This document shows, in pieces, positions 19,667-29,865 of a stretch of DNA of 64,000 nt. Within the stretch, counting starts at the first letter, position 1; each line of letters begins with the position of its first letter. The translations under genes and the position numbers were made by a program. The stretch comes from Endozoicomonas sp. GU-1 (GTDB lineage Bacteria; Pseudomonadota; Gammaproteobacteria; Pseudomonadales; Endozoicomonadaceae): the NCBI RefSeq assembly GCF_027366395.1, contig NZ_CP114771.1, positions 1,116,001 through 1,180,000 of the forward strand. Reading direction: 5' to 3'. A model generated the notes under the pieces. That model worked only from the letters and a program-made list of their open reading frames with translations, did not search any database and had not been told where the DNA came from.

Positions 19667-21001
19667 ATGAAATCCGAGATGGTTGCCATGCTCACATCAG
19701 ATCACCGAGTAATCCTTCAGGAGCTCGCTTTATATACAACCTTTCTTGCCAGAGCGCTATCACCAGTTGCGGTACCAACGTTCTGCGAGCTACTTTTCGG
19801 CTGTATGCTTTCAACCGATGGTTTCGTTACACAGGCACTTTTATCCATTGATTTTCATTGTGTATGGAGCAGTTACCACCACTGGATCTCACAGGGTAAA
19901 TGGCGATGGAAGCACCTGGCGTGTCGCTTGATCCGACTGGTCTGTTCAAAGGCACCGCCAGATGAACCGATTACTCTTGCTCTTGATGACTGGGTGATAG
20001 AACGGTTTTCTGACAATGCCCCTGCTTGTCGTACCCACCATCAACACAGCAAGAAGACTAATCGACCTCAGTACATTTGGGGGCAATGCTGGGTGTCACT
20101 GGCCGTTATATTCGAACGGGTAGCAGACGAGGTTTTCACCGGCATCCCTATTATTTCATTTCCGGCCCCTGCTTCAGGTAACGCCAGCAAACTCAAAATC
20201 GCTGTTGCCATGCTCAAGGTTGTACGCAAGGAAGTACGGGACCGCGCATTACGGCTGGTGGCGGACTGCTGGTACATGAATCGGACGCTGATGCAGCCAA
20301 CACTGGAAATGGGTATTGAAGTCATTGGTCAAATACCATCAAACCGGGCCCTTTATGCATTACCGACATTACCCGCAGTCAAAAAACCGGGACGTCCCAG
20401 AAAATACGGCACCAGGATGACAGCTGAGAAGGTAGAAAAACTCCCTGAGCACAAAGCCATAGTATGGATGTATAGCAAGTTTCGCACCGTGCGATATCGT
20501 ACTCTGATTTGTCGGGCAAAATTCCTCAAAGGGCGAGAAATTCGGGTTGTCTGGAGCTGTTTTGAGAATGATAAGGGGCTGACTGAAAAAAGAATTTTCA
20601 TCTCAACCAATACAGAACACGAAGGGCTTGATGTACTTCGTGGTTATGCAAAGCGGTGGCCAGTTGAGCCTATGTTTCACCAGCTCAAACATGCATTTGG
20701 CTGCTGTCATCTGTGGCAGCAAAAATTGAGAACACTTCTGCGCTGGATGCATTTGAAAATGGCAGGTTATGCATTATTACAGTTGTTGACCGTCTGCAAA
20801 AATCAGTCATGCCTGAAGATTTCCCGGATACCCTGGAGATCTCCGGATACAACAACCGCAGGCATGATGAGAATTGCCCTGTCACGAATTATTCCAAGGT
20901 TCCCCATTCGTAAGGGCTGGGATAGATATCATCAAAAATATGAGTTCAATTTCGATGAACTGTCCGGCCAGTTGAAGATAGATAAAGCAGAGGCTGCATA
21001 A
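19667..21001 (+). CDS. IS701-like transposase (DDE_5 type)
   Basis: A 444-residue transposase. ITLALDDWVIERF near residue 105 carries the first catalytic aspartate, RLVADCWYMNRTLM near residue 200 the second, and RWPVEPMFHQLKHAFG near residue 334 the glutamate region. The pattern fits DDE_5 proteins, which include IS701. The methionine at residue 5 (MVAMLTSDHRVILQ) is an alternative start. It interrupts a gene B remnant. Its ends were not resolved by eye. Confidence 0.75.
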   Translation: MKSEMVAMLTSDHRVILQELALYTTFLARALSPVAVPTFCELLFGCMLSTDGFVTQALLSIDFHCVWSSYHHWISQGKWRWKHLACRLIRLVCSKAPPDEPITLALDDWVIERFSDNAPACRTHHQHSKKTNRPQYIWGQCWVSLAVIFERVADEVFTGIPIISFPAPASGNASKLKIAVAMLKVVRKEVRDRALRLVADCWYMNRTLMQPTLEMGIEVIGQIPSNRALYALPTLPAVKKPGRPRKYGTRMTAEKVEKLPEHKAIVWMYSKFRTVRYRTLICRAKFLKGREIRVVWSCFENDKGLTEKRIFISTNTEHEGLDVLRGYAKRWPVEPMFHQLKHAFGCCHLWQQKLRTLLRWMHLKMAGYALLQLLTVCKNQSCLKISRIPWRSPDTTTAGMMRIALSRIIPRFPIRKGWDRYHQKYEFNFDELSGQLKIDKAEAA

Positions 21002-21757
21002 ATACAGCCATTTAGAGAAAAACCGGCAATAAAAGCGAACCTGAAAAAATTGTTCGCTGATGTCGGCTTGTTATTTTATTGAAACCTGGCCAGTCTTTCG
21101 TGTTATGCAAAGTCTAAAGTTGAGCACAGGAATTTAAGGAATGCGAGAATTGATAAGTCCTACTACAATTTTTTAAATGAAAGAATGGATAAAGCTGGAT
21201 TTGACAAGGGTTTACTTAAAGAAAAAAACTCCAAAGAAATTGCCGATATTCTTATAGATCATCAAATCATGACTAAGGTTGATGCCAAATACCTGCATAG
21301 AATTAATGTTGACTTAGACGGTTCACCATTTTGGTAGATAAATGAGTTCAATTACTGTCTCATTCAAAAATATTCATATTAGGCATTTTAAATTCGAACA
21401 TGATTTTTCAATCTCTCCATGTGCCACTGTTTGGTTGATTCTACCAAATATGGCATTTGCTCAGCAAAATGGGTTTTGTCCCAAGGATTCTGTACTTTCG
21501 ACTCCCAAATGTTGTCGTGTAAGTAAAGTATAGAGCGGTATATAGCTGAACTTTACAGATGGTTCCATCAGCAAAGTGGATTGAGCAAACATGCTTGCAA
21601 TGAGCAGTCATGTAACAGGTTTCACCAACTTTGAATAGCGAAATATCTGTAATAGAAGGGCTGTTACCAATAAGGCCGGGAATTTAGTTAGTTTCCTGAG
21701 GGGCATGCTGTTGATGAGCCAGTCAGCTTGGATCAAATACCGGGAATTGGTAAAGAA
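21002..21757. other. Region without an intact gene; one orphan open frame
   Basis: This stretch lies between the IS701-like gene and a degraded gene. An open frame at 21113-21337 (plus) without a start codon reads NLRNARIDKSYYNFLNERMD and ends NVDLDGSPFW. It looks like the C-terminus of a lost protein, but I do not recognise it. The remaining 420 bases hold no feature I can support. Confidence 0.4.
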
Positions 21758-23522
21758 TCAATAAATCGAGTTGTCGTTTACAGTGGTAAAACGTATCAGA
21801 CCTCGATAGTTTTCTGGCTGTAACCCTATGCTGTTACAAAAGTCATCAAAGAGCATTTCTATTCTATTTGAGTCACTATCTTCAACGTCATCCAATTTTA
21901 AAAATAATAGAATTTTATTTTTTTTTGCGATAGCGTATTCATCCATGCCAGTATTATCTCGTTAATTTTTCTTGCTTCCTGACTTGTTCGGGCACCATGC
22001 CAAAAACGTAATTCAAGAGTTCCATCTGGTTTACAGACTCTTTTTTCTGAATTATTGTTTGCATTATGCGGCGCAAGTCTGATTTTAGCAGGACAATATA
22101 CATGTTTTAATTGCCATAGTTGTTGAAAGGTGTACGCATAAGTATAAAAACCCGTAGGTTGCGTTGTTTTTCCGGCAGCAAGCTCTTTATTGATGAGTTG
22201 GATGGTGTGATCCAGGAGGGATTTCCACTGAGGAGCGCCATTACACATAGACAGATATGGAAAAAATTCTTCACACTCACGCTCTCTGTCAAGGGCTTTG
22301 ACTAAAAAGCGTTTATTTTCTATCGAAAGTAAAATCTGAATAACAATTCCGGGTTATTTGAGATAGAGTTTCGGATATCTATATGTTTATGCCCAGATAT
22401 GCCTTTCAATAAAAACAGGTCTGCCGGGGCAAGAATAAATATATCAAAAAGCTCATAAGCAGTATAAGTAGCTCCATTGCAGGTGAAAACCTGATCTATT
22501 GTATAAGGGCTGCAATTCACCTCAAAGACACCAAAATCAGGATAAAACTTACAATTCCAGTCACCGAAAGTGAAATCAAGCTCTTTAACCCGGTTGCTAT
22601 TTTCAATGATTATGGAGAATTCTGATTCTGGTATATTCATGGACGACATTAAGAAAGATATATGTTCAGACCACTTTTTTATAAGGAGATCTGGTGAAAG
22701 CTTTTTACCTGGTGAAATTTCAAGGCTGAATTCAAACTCTTCTCCAAATCTTACAAGGTCGGGGTTAAATTCTGCTGTTTTTAAAAAACTATTGTTTAAT
22801 AAAGAATTCTGAGTTTTAAATGCAGGTTCATCATAACAAAAATGATCACGATCTGAAAATCCATCAAAAAGAGTTTTGAATAAATGCTGTGGTGCGCCAG
22901 AGTTACAGAAGAAAGACCATAACTCACTTTTTTTAGAAGTTTCTACCGATTTTGTATTCAGTGTATCTTTTGTATCCAGTGCATCTTTTGAATATAGTTT
23001 ACTCCAATAAAAATTATTTAATATTAAAAAAGTGGAGATAAATTTAGATGAGTTCTTTCTTCAGGTAGGAAATGGAATAGCTCTGTTTTTTCATTATAAG
23101 TTTTTAAGTAGTTGCCAATTGTTTTTTTATTTAAAAAAAGTCTCTTCCCCCACCAGAAGTCATTGAGAGCAAAAAATCTGCAAGAAAATGATCCGGGAAG
23201 CGAAATATAGAGTCTGGTAGATCTATGTGATTTTTAAGTTCAATGAGCAAAGGAAGTAATCCAAGAAAAAATATAATATTTTTTCACAAAACCGGTCTTT
23301 GCTATTTCTGACACATAATCCGCAGGTCTTGATTAATTCCTCATTGTTATCAGGCTTAGGGTATTTTTCTAAAATTTCAAATGGGTCTGTTTTTTTACAA
23401 GAAGCCATTTCTATATCAATTATCAACAAGAATTCAAATAATCGGCTAATTATATTTGCAGCTTCTGTTTCATAACAAAAACAATGTACAAACTGACTGT
23501 AAGTTTCAAGCAAATACCGCAT
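21758..23522 (-). pseudogene. Degraded gene, possibly an amidoligase/GCS2-like protein
   Basis: Several minus-strand frames follow one another as pieces of one gene. 23223-23522 starts MRYLLETYSQFVHCF. 22320-23010 holds DLVRFGEEFEFSLEI, GVFEVNCSPYTID and GISGHKHIDI. 21898-22300 holds GTLELRFWHGARTSQEA, and 21758-21940 holds DDFCNSIGLQPENYRG. At least three frameshifts separate them. The GEEFEF start, a later E-V-N strand, the SGHKHIDI block and the LELRF end recall the glutamate-binding fold of amidoligases and gamma-glutamylcysteine-type ligases. That assignment is tentative. AT-rich composition differs from the neighbouring phage DNA. Confidence 0.35.
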
Positions 23523-23714
23523 AATTTCTGGATTGTTCCAGGCCCTGTCGATTATTGGCTAAAAATCCCAATCATTTGAAACTTGATTGGAGTGATGATA
23601 GGGGCTGGGAAGTCGGGAGAATAACCTCGTTACCTAACTCATCTCAATGTCCATTGGACAGTGACAATTTGCATAAGTTCATAATAACCCAGTAAGAATG
23701 TATAACAAAAAAAT

Positions 23715-24053
23715 TCCAGGCGACTCATTCGTCTGGAAACTCCCGGCGGTGAGGTCAATGTGGGGATTGATTCAAAGGATGAAACCAAACGGCTGGATGT
23801 CCTGAAAAATGCAGGTGTAAGAACGGTCTGATAAAACTGGATACTATTTCTCTTCCAGATGATCTGCTCTGGATCAATGAATATGAGTGGAATCTGGTAG
23901 GGCATACCACCGGGCGCAGCCTGACCGAGGCTTTATTGGTACAAAAATACCAATTAGTTCATGGCCGTCCTATTGTTCCTTCTGGAGGCCGATTGAGTTT
24001 CCCAGTTAACAGTCAAGAGCCTGTTTGCTCTGCCCGGGGCGTTTCAACTCAAT
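23715..24053 (+). pseudogene. Prophage remnant: tape measure end plus gene A
   Basis: The first 39 codons give RLIRLETPGGEVNVGIDSKD and KNAGVRTV then stop at 23831, matching the last residues of the tape measure protein that ends at 62290. The overlapping next frame, LDTISLPDDLLWINEYEWN and then RSLTEALLVQ, matches gene A at 62290-62673, but it loses the frame near 23985. The order is the same as in the prophage at 62 kb and leads directly into repeat gene copy 3. Confidence 0.8.
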
Positions 24054-25081
24054 TAGAAGTCAGTGGTAAACCACCCGGGTTTTAGCTGAATTGACTGACG
24101 ACACTGCTTTTTGTTATCCCTTTGGCTCTCGGCGTAAGCGGGATCTTTGCAAAGCTCCCTTTTGCGCTCGTTGTAAGCGGGATCTTTGCGAAGCTGCCTT
24201 GCGCGCTGCCTTTCGCGCTGGACGTAAGCGGGATCTTTGCGAAGCTCCCTTTGGCGTTCCCTATGGTGTTGGACGTAAGCAGGATCTTTGCGAAGCTCTC
24301 TTTGGCGCTCCTTTTTGCGCTGGACGAAAGCGGGATCTGTCTGGTAGCGCTCCCTTTGGTACTTCCTTTTACGCTCCCTTTCGCGCTGGGCATAAGCGGG
24401 ATCTGTCTGGTAGCGCTTCCTTTGGCGTTCCCTTTGGAGCTTCTTTTGGTGCTCCCTATTGCGCTCGGCGTAAGCGGGATCTTTGTGAAGCTCCCTTTGG
24501 CATTCAATATGTGAAGGATTTTCATCAATAGCTTCTTCTGTCTGAATCGCAGGAGATGTATCTTGTTGATGATGTTCACTTTGCAATCGTGGGATAATAA
24601 TCGCAATCGGTGCTTTAGATTTAGATAAATTACCAATACCATCTTGGTTAGGAATTTGAATAGGTGGATTAAGTTTGGTATTAACATCTCTCGAGCTTTG
24701 CGAGGTAGATTGAAAACCCTTTGTTAAGGAGTATATTGAAAAAGGATTATTTTCAGGGTCATATTTTACAGGCTGATCATTTTTCGGTGGTTCAGTTGGA
24801 TTTATGGGTATAGCTACTGGAATTGCAGGAGAATCTTTATAGTTGGTTTGATTTTGTACAGCGAAAGCTTTCAACCATTTTTTTTTAGGACCTAAATCTC
24901 CTTGATGGTCTGAACTTGTGGATTGCTCAGTGATATCATGGTTAGTTACAGATTGTTCAACTTCAGTAACCATTCGGGAGAAAGCCTGACCTGTTGCACC
25001 TGATTCAGCTAAAGTCGTGCCTTGAATATTGGAAAAGCAATTAGGGACTGGATTTAATTGCGAAAAATTTAGTCTGTCCAT
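24053..25081 (-). CDS. DPAYA-repeat protein copy 3 (type 2), intact
   Basis: A complete frame of 342 residues. Residues 1-190 are the type 2 N-terminal domain, different from type 1: MDRLNFSQLNPVPNCFSNIQ start, SGATGQAFSRMVTEVEQ near residue 28, and YDPENNPFSIYSLTKGF near residue 107. From residue 195 seven DPAYA-like motifs follow (DPAYAERN, DPAYAQRE, DPAFVQRK, DPAYVQHH and others) with Arg/Glu/Gln linkers, then a short tail. No signal peptide or membrane segment is seen. The leader keeps the TTTTCTTATAAAAGTTCCTCC block (plus strand) seen before type 1 copies. Function unknown. Confidence 0.7.
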   Translation of the reverse strand: MDRLNFSQLNPVPNCFSNIQGTTLAESGATGQAFSRMVTEVEQSVTNHDITEQSTSSDHQGDLGPKKKWLKAFAVQNQTNYKDSPAIPVAIPINPTEPPKNDQPVKYDPENNPFSIYSLTKGFQSTSQSSRDVNTKLNPPIQIPNQDGIGNLSKSKAPIAIIIPRLQSEHHQQDTSPAIQTEEAIDENPSHIECQRELHKDPAYAERNREHQKKLQRERQRKRYQTDPAYAQRERERKRKYQRERYQTDPAFVQRKKERQRELRKDPAYVQHHRERQRELRKDPAYVQRERQRARQLRKDPAYNERKRELCKDPAYAESQRDNKKQCRQSIQLKPGWFTTDF

Positions 25082-25143
25082 TGAATTATTGAATCATTGA
25101 ATTATGGCTTAAGACCGTGTTTTCTTATAAAAGTTCCTCCCCG

Positions 25144-25284
25144 AAAATCAGCACCTCAAAGATGAGGAAGACGGTGACGATCAGGGCACTGGAAATTGGC
25201 TAGGTCTATAAGCTGACCATGACAGAATCAGCCAGTTCATCGGTATTACTGCCGTCGATTACTCCGTTGAGATTTTACCTGTTA
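25144..25284 (+). pseudogene. Prophage fragment of gene B with internal deletion
   Basis: The first part, ENQHLKDEEDGDDQ, matches residues 11-25 of gene B (ESQRLTDEEDG). After a deletion it continues with SQFIGITAVDYSVEI, the later part also found at 19.6 kb. It is cut at 25284 by the IS1634 insertion. Confidence 0.6.
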
Positions 25285-27015
25285 CTGCCTTTCACCACCC
25301 CTATCAGGAATACACCGACTCATAAAAATTGCCCAAAATCTGCATGATCGTCCATTGTCTTTCCTTCAAACCGACCACATGTTCCTCCTGATTATTGACC
25401 GTTAAGACATTTATTCCCTGGAAACAGAAAAACACCCATCTCGCCGTTGGATTCTGGCAGGGCTTCTTTTTCTGGTTTGGAAATACTCGGCTCTGTTTTT
25501 TCAGCTCGTGCCTTATTTTGTGCTGGATAGCAGCATAGACCATCAGGCACAGTGTCATCACCATTAACAGAGCTTCAATACGCTCAGCTTTCTTCAGATA
25601 GAGTGAAGAGACCAGAAAGTCCGGGCTTTTCAGGAATCGAAAGCCGCCCTCAACCTGTTGTTGTGACTTGTAGGTAGACAACAGCTCCGTGGCATTCATG
25701 CAATTCTGATCCAATTCATTGGTGCCCAGGATAAAGCAACCCAGTGAGGCCTGTGCATTCTCCCTTTTCTGACAGGGAACAAAGCATTCAGCCTGCACAA
25801 AGTACTCGAAGTGATCGGGCTTGCTATCCGGCGATGGCCGTCCCCTACCCGAATAACAGGGTTTACCGGTAACCTCAGGCTCCGTTGCATTCTGGCAGAG
25901 TTTCGATTGTTTCTGCCATAAGGCAAAAGCCTTCAATGCATCGTCCCGACACAGAAAGGCCTTTTTTCCCAGCTTTTCCAGATCACGGGCTTCTTTCAGT
26001 GACTGCTTCTGCATCTTTCGGGTCAGTGTTTTCTGTTCAACCAGCCTGCGCTTTTTGTTGAGAAACAAGAACCATCGTTGTTTAACATCTCCATAGCAGG
26101 AAGGCACTTCAGCAGAGTAATAATCTTCATAGCCTTCAACCGGCTCCAATGACATGGCTGGCGCTTTGCCGACCAGCTCCTTTGCACCCTTGATATTCAG
26201 GGGCACACGGGAGATAAACAGCTGCTTTTGCTCGTCAAGCAACTGAAGGGTTCCAGCAACGTACATGGCGGCATCAGCGACCAGATAGCGGCTATTCAAA
26301 GTCTCCTTGAAACACGACAGATGATTTTTGATAATTTCCTGAAAACAAGTCTTGTCGTTTACATTACCGCTAGCAGGTGCCATAAACACTGGAATACCTG
26401 CCTCATTTTCGGTCATTAACTGCAAGACCACTTGGTTCAGGTCAGGTCGGTGGTCACGGCTGTAACCGCGGCAGATATGGATACAATTCAAGTCATCAGG
26501 ATTTTCATGACTGTTATAGATTCCATCCACATGAAAGCTGGTGCCATCCAGATTCAATGCCTTGCAGGGCAGCTTCAGATGATTGACAACCTTAACGGCA
26601 AGGTTCAGGTACAAGTCACTGACGCCAGCGTCGTACAGGCTATCAAGGGCCCGACCAAGTACCTTGTCGTTCAAGTGTTCGGGCTGTATGCCTTCCCCGA
26701 TGAGGCGATCAATTGGCTTGTCCTCAAAAAACTCAGGGAACATATACAGAGTTTGCCCTGTAAACCCCAACCCATTGATGATCATTGCGACCACCGCTTG
26801 TCCTATAGTGACATTACGCGCATCGGAGTCATTAGTTATACGCGCATCGATGTATTCGGCTATCTTTAGCTCCCGACACATAGCGGCAACCAAGCCAAGG
26901 TGGTTCAGATTCTTAAACTGGTATTGAACTGGCAACATGTCGACGTTCCTGAATATCTGATCAATCCTTTGACAACAGATTTCAGGAAAATATCAATCGG
27001 GGTGGTGAAAGGCAG
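25285..27015 (-). mobile_element. IS1634-family element, complete, 6-bp target duplication
   Basis: The 1731-bp element is bounded by CTGCCTTTCACCACCCC and its inverse. The flanking bases CTGTTA are repeated on both sides (25279-25284 and 27016-27021), a clean target duplication. The insertion split a gene B remnant. Confidence 0.9.
25304..26938 (-). CDS. IS1634 transposase
   Basis: A full-length 544-residue transposase. Conserved features are ALNLDGTSFHVDGIYNS near residue 133 with the first catalytic aspartate, RYLVADAAMYVAGTLQLL near residue 213 with the second, and KSQQQVEGGFRFLKSPDFLV near residue 431 with the glutamate in a YKSQQxVExxFRFLK block. It is nearly identical to the fragment at 14011-14601 and clearly diverged from the copy at 38583-40235, so at least two waves of insertion occurred. 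Confidence 0.92.
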   Translation of the reverse strand: MLPVQYQFKNLNHLGLVAAMCRELKIAEYIDARITNDSDARNVTIGQAVVAMIINGLGFTGQTLYMFPEFFEDKPIDRLIGEGIQPEHLNDKVLGRALDSLYDAGVSDLYLNLAVKVVNHLKLPCKALNLDGTSFHVDGIYNSHENPDDLNCIHICRGYSRDHRPDLNQVVLQLMTENEAGIPVFMAPASGNVNDKTCFQEIIKNHLSCFKETLNSRYLVADAAMYVAGTLQLLDEQKQLFISRVPLNIKGAKELVGKAPAMSLEPVEGYEDYYSAEVPSCYGDVKQRWFLFLNKKRRLVEQKTLTRKMQKQSLKEARDLEKLGKKAFLCRDDALKAFALWQKQSKLCQNATEPEVTGKPCYSGRGRPSPDSKPDHFEYFVQAECFVPCQKRENAQASLGCFILGTNELDQNCMNATELLSTYKSQQQVEGGFRFLKSPDFLVSSLYLKKAERIEALLMVMTLCLMVYAAIQHKIRHELKKQSRVFPNQKKKPCQNPTARWVFFCFQGINVLTVNNQEEHVVGLKERQWTIMQILGNFYESVYS

Positions 27016-27165
27016 CTGTTATGTTGAACCGTCAGCAAGCAAAACACGACATTGATGCAAAGCCATGATTCAGATGAAGCATGATCAAGGCTATTGCCTG
27101 ATGTTCACAGCAAGCTTCTTATGGATGCTTCAGTCAATCGTTGATTCATTTTGCAATACACTTGT

Positions 27166-28260
27166 TCATGGCTTGCTCGAAAGGAAAATATTTTTACTGG
27201 AACTCGGGGTCGTTTCAGCTGATTTAGAAAACAGTGGTAAATTAACTGACTTTTTAGCTGAATTGGCAGACTGATGATACTGCTTTTTGCGCTCCCTTTG
27301 GCGCTCCCTTTCGCGCTGGGCGTAAGCCGGATTTTTGCGAAGCTCCCTTTGGCGCTGGGCATAAGCGGGATCTGTCTTGTATCGCTCCCTCTGTTGTTTC
27401 CTTTCGCGCTCGACGTAAGCGGGGTCTTTGCGAAGTTCTCTTTGACGCTCCCTTTGGCGCTGGGCATAAGCGGGATCTGTCTGGTAACGCTCCCTCTGTT
27501 GTTTCCTTTCGCGCTCGACGTAAGCGGGGTCTTTGCGAAGTTCTCTTTGACGCTCCCTTTGGCGCTGGGCATAAGCGGGATCTGTCTGGTAACGCTCCCT
27601 TTGGCGCTTCCTTCTGCGCTCCCTTTGGCGCTCTTTTTCACGTTGGGCGTAAGCGGGATCTTTGCGAAGCTCCCTTTGGCATTCAATATGTGAAGAATTT
27701 TCATCAATAGCTTCTTCGGCTTGAATTGCAGGAGATGTATCTTGTTGAAGATGTTTACTTTGTAATCGTGGGGTAATAGTCACAATCGACGCAGTAGATT
27801 TAGAGAAATTGCAAATGTCGTCTTGATCAGTAATTTGAATAGGTAAATTAAGTTTGGTATCAATATCTGTCAAGCTTTGCGAGGTGGATTGAATATCCTT
27901 TGTTAAGGAGTATATCGAAAAAGAATTATTTTCAGGGTCATATTTTGCAGGCTGATGATTTTTCAGTGGTTCAATTGGATTTATGGGTATAACTACTGGA
28001 GTTTCAGGAGAACCTTTATAGCTGGTTTGATTTTTTACAGCGAAATCTTTTAACCATTTTTTTTTAGGATTTAAATATCCTTGATTATCTGAACTTATAG
28101 GTTGGTCAGTCCTGTCATGGTTAGTTACAGGTTGTCCAACTTCAGTAACCATTCGGGAAAAAGCCTGACCTGTTGTACCAGGTTCAGCTAAAGGTGTGCC
28201 TTGAATATTAGAAGGGCCATTAGGGGCTGGACTTGATTGAGAAGAAGTTGGTTTATCCAT
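27166..28260 (-). CDS. DPAYA-repeat protein copy 4 (type 2), intact
   Basis: 364 residues, full frame. The type 2 N-terminal domain (MDKPTSSQSSPAPNGPSNIQ start; TTGQAFSRMVTEVGQPVTNH near residue 29; YDPENNSFSIYSLTKD near residue 104) covers residues 1-195. Seven DPAYA-like motifs follow in a strict alternation of RK- and YQT/YKT-type linkers. The array contains a recent 105-bp tandem duplication. The tail is KKQYHQSANSAKKSVNLPLF. Its leader (28261-28320) runs straight into the 3' end of copy 5, with the phage sequence between them lost. Confidence 0.7.
   Translation of the reverse strand: MDKPTSSQSSPAPNGPSNIQGTPLAEPGTTGQAFSRMVTEVGQPVTNHDRTDQPISSDNQGYLNPKKKWLKDFAVKNQTSYKGSPETPVVIPINPIEPLKNHQPAKYDPENNSFSIYSLTKDIQSTSQSLTDIDTKLNLPIQITDQDDICNFSKSTASIVTITPRLQSKHLQQDTSPAIQAEEAIDENSSHIECQRELRKDPAYAQREKERQRERRRKRQRERYQTDPAYAQRQRERQRELRKDPAYVERERKQQRERYQTDPAYAQRQRERQRELRKDPAYVERERKQQRERYKTDPAYAQRQRELRKNPAYAQRERERQRERKKQYHQSANSAKKSVNLPLFSKSAETTPSSSKNIFLSSKP
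27361..27570 (-). repeat. 105-bp tandem duplication inside copy 4
   Basis: 27361-27465 and 27466-27570 differ at only about two bases, and a further partial copy follows to about 27595. The 105 bp equal one 51-bp RK unit plus one 54-bp YQT unit, so whole two-module blocks are being duplicated in frame. Confidence 0.85.
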
Positions 28261-28329
28261 TGAATTATCGAATTATTGGATTGCAGCTTAAGATCACGCT
28301 TTCTTATAAAAGTTCTTCCCTTTCGCCAC

Positions 28330-29691
28330 TCATTCTCCATTTATTTTGCTGATCAAAAGCGGGGGAGCAGTACCATCTAAATTTTTATCGGTATTCTGGG
28401 TTGTTTTAGCTAAATTAGAAGTCAGTGGTAGATCACCTGAGTTTTTATCTGAATTAACTGACTGAAGATACCGCGCTCTTGCGATCACAGCTTGCTCTTT
28501 AGCTTCTTCCTTGTTGGAGGTTTGTCTTTTGATTCTTTTGTAGGTCTTCATATAGATCTTTTGTGCCTCGACGTAAACGGGATCTTTGCGGAGCTTCCTT
28601 TGGTACTCTCTTTTGCGCTCCTTTTTGTGTTCAGCGTAAGCGGGATCTGTCTGGTAGCGAACTCTTTCTCGCTCCCTTTGACGCTTGACGTAAGCGGGAT
28701 CTGTCTGGTAACGCGCCCTTTTGCACTCCCTTTGACGCTCGGCGTAAGCGGGGTCTGCCTGGTAGCGCTCCCTTTGGCGCTCCCTTTGGCGTTCCTTTTG
28801 ACGCTCGGCGTAAGCGGGATCTTTCTGGTAGCGCTCCCTTTTATGCTTCCTTTCGCGCTCGACGTAAGCGGGATCTTTGCGAAGCTCCCTTTTATGCTTC
28901 CTTTTGCGCTCTCTTTCACGCTCGGCGTAAGCGGGATCTGTCTGGTAGCGCTCCCTTTGGCGCTCCCTTTTTAGCTCCCTTTGGCGCTTTGCATAAACGA
29001 GATATGTCTTGTAGCGCTCCCTCTGGCGCTCCCTTTTGCGCTCGGCGTAAACAGGATCTGTCTGGCAACGCTCCCTTTGGCGCTCTCTTTTGCCCTCGGT
29101 AAGCGCAGAACTGCCATCAACATTAACTTCTGCCTGGGTTGTTTGGTTATCACGTGTAGCTTGGTGCATGTATAACGGATTAATGACAGCAACTGGCCGT
29201 AAATCTTGTGAACAATGAATTCCGGCAGGAAGATTAGTTAACTGTAAACCTGAGCTTGTATGATTCGCTGTTGTTTGCTCTCTAATTTCAAGCTCGTCCC
29301 ACGATATTAGCTGCTGAAATGGAGTACTTGGTGTTAGTAATAATGGATTTTTAACGTGTTGATAATCATGCTGGTAAGGAACATATTCATCAAGAATTGA
29401 TTGTGGTATCTCTTGAATATCTGTTTCAGAAGCGTTTTCGGAATCGAGATTTGTTAGGGATGTAATAGTATATTTATCTAATGAATAAGAATGATTAGTT
29501 TCATTTTGATATGTGTCAGGTACGTTATTGTAAATTGGAATAGGGTTCAGCGCTTGAACTGGTATGCCTTGATAAATAGGCTGCCGTTCGTTGGTGCCGA
29601 ATTGCTGTTCTTGATCCATTAAACCTGATGCGCTGGAACAAAAATAGTAAAAATAGGCATCGTATGGAGGAAATTGATTGCTTTGATACAT
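28330..29691 (-). CDS. DPAYA-repeat protein copy 5 (type 1), intact
   Basis: 453 residues, full frame, the second largest intact copy. The type 1 N-terminal domain is MYQSNQFPPYDAYFYYFCSS, EIPQSILDEYVPYQHDYQHV near residue 92, SWDELEIREQTTANHTSSGL near residue 127, and DLRPVAVINPLYMHQ near residue 160. Nine repeat motifs follow (one degenerated to YLVYA). The C-terminal tail is IYMKTYKRIKRQTSNKEEAK then EQAVIARARYLQSVNSDKN. Its upstream leader has the shared CTTATATAAAGTTCC block. Beyond the leader no gene B remnant is present, and the DNA changes to integrase remnants. Confidence 0.72.
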   Translation of the reverse strand: MYQSNQFPPYDAYFYYFCSSASGLMDQEQQFGTNERQPIYQGIPVQALNPIPIYNNVPDTYQNETNHSYSLDKYTITSLTNLDSENASETDIQEIPQSILDEYVPYQHDYQHVKNPLLLTPSTPFQQLISWDELEIREQTTANHTSSGLQLTNLPAGIHCSQDLRPVAVINPLYMHQATRDNQTTQAEVNVDGSSALTEGKRERQRERCQTDPVYAERKRERQRERYKTYLVYAKRQRELKRERQRERYQTDPAYAERERERKRKHKRELRKDPAYVERERKHKRERYQKDPAYAERQKERQRERQRERYQADPAYAERQRECKRARYQTDPAYVKRQRERERVRYQTDPAYAEHKKERKREYQRKLRKDPVYVEAQKIYMKTYKRIKRQTSNKEEAKEQAVIARARYLQSVNSDKNSGDLPLTSNLAKTTQNTDKNLDGTAPPLLISKINGE

Positions 29692-29865
29692 CGAATTATC
29701 GAATTGTTGAATTACAGCTTAGGACCAAGCCTTCTTATATAAAGTTCCTCTCTTTGACAATTCATCGGGTGAAAGTCTCATACTGAACAAAACTACAAAC
29801 TCAAGAGAATAGTATTTAAGCCCCGGAGCAAAAATACCCGAACAATAAAGACGACTAAACGCAGC

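Noticed and set aside
24082-24687. Frames of the KGSAKGSATRQIPLTPSAKG type on the same strand as the arrays
   Set aside because: They are frame-shifted readings of the same repeats. The DPAYA frame is the one continuous with the conserved N-terminal domain and tail.
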